This document shows positions 5,410 to 5,448 of a stretch of DNA of 5,448 bases, piece after piece. A program made the position numbers and the translations under genes. Every line of letters starts with the position of its first letter. The stretch's first letter is position 1. Under the pieces are notes generated by a model that did not search any database, was not told the DNA's origin, and was given only the letters and a program-made list of their open reading frames with translations. Source of the stretch: an uncultured Mollicutes bacterium (GTDB lineage Bacteria; Bacillota_I; Bacilli_A; RFN20; CAG-826); assembly GCA_945935945.1 (NCBI GenBank), contig CAMESA010000072.1, forward strand, positions 1-5,448, read 5' to 3'.

Positions 5410-5444
5410 ACTCAGGAAACTTTCGAAGCCCTGAGTCGTTTTTT
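5410..5444 (+). terminator. Terminator hairpin directly after the 5367 promoter
   Basis: ACTCAGG (5410-5416) pairs with CCTGAGT (5430-5436). An inner CTT/AAG stem (5420-5422 with 5426-5428) is separated by a small internal loop, and six T follow (5439-5444). Starting about 8 nt after the predicted transcription start, it would either end a transcript of about 45 nt or attenuate a downstream gene outside the window. The minus strand has no T tract here, so the plus orientation is favoured. Confidence 0.65.
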
Positions 5445-5448
5445 ATTA

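Overview
The window looks like chromosomal DNA of a low-GC Firmicute, most likely a gut-type Bacillota of the RF39/Erysipelotrichales sort. Reasons: strong A+T bias, Gram-positive Shine-Dalgarno (SD) sites close to AGGAGGTGAT, RNase HIII with an N-terminal TBP-like domain, a lipobox lipoprotein, and a TasA/camelysin-like surface protein whose N-terminal pattern is common in such genomes. All clear Trp codons are TGG, so the standard bacterial code fits.

Left part (1 to about 2010, minus strand): a probable operon of accessory character. A promoter near 2027-1999 is followed by a leader of about 200 nt. The leader holds a 12-codon ORF with a strong SD and then an intrinsic-terminator-like hairpin. 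The genes are, in order: a membrane-anchored TasA-like/fibronectin-like surface protein that stops in the middle of a repeat domain; a 135-aa protein of unknown function without a convincing ribosome site; and, overlapping its stop codon as TAATG, the first 56 codons of a protein that resembles the N-terminus of a reverse transcriptase. The last gene runs off the left edge. A surface protein ahead of a reverse transcriptase suggests a diversity-generating retroelement, or a relic of one, but no template repeat is visible here.

Middle (2066-3143, minus strand): a housekeeping cvpA-like/trxA operon with its own promoter and a terminator just after trxA.

Right part (3169-5448, plus strand): rnhC (RNase HIII), divergent from cvpA, with a terminator overlapping its stop. 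A separate promoter then drives a lipid-anchored protein with an HEFAH metallopeptidase signature. The window ends with a strong extended -10 promoter followed within about 45 nt by a GC-rich hairpin and a six-T tract. This is either a very small RNA or the attenuated leader of a gene beyond the right edge.

The left operon is the accessory region of interest. The rest is mostly ordinary chromosome. Calls of promoters, leader function and the retroelement are inferences by eye, with no database search.
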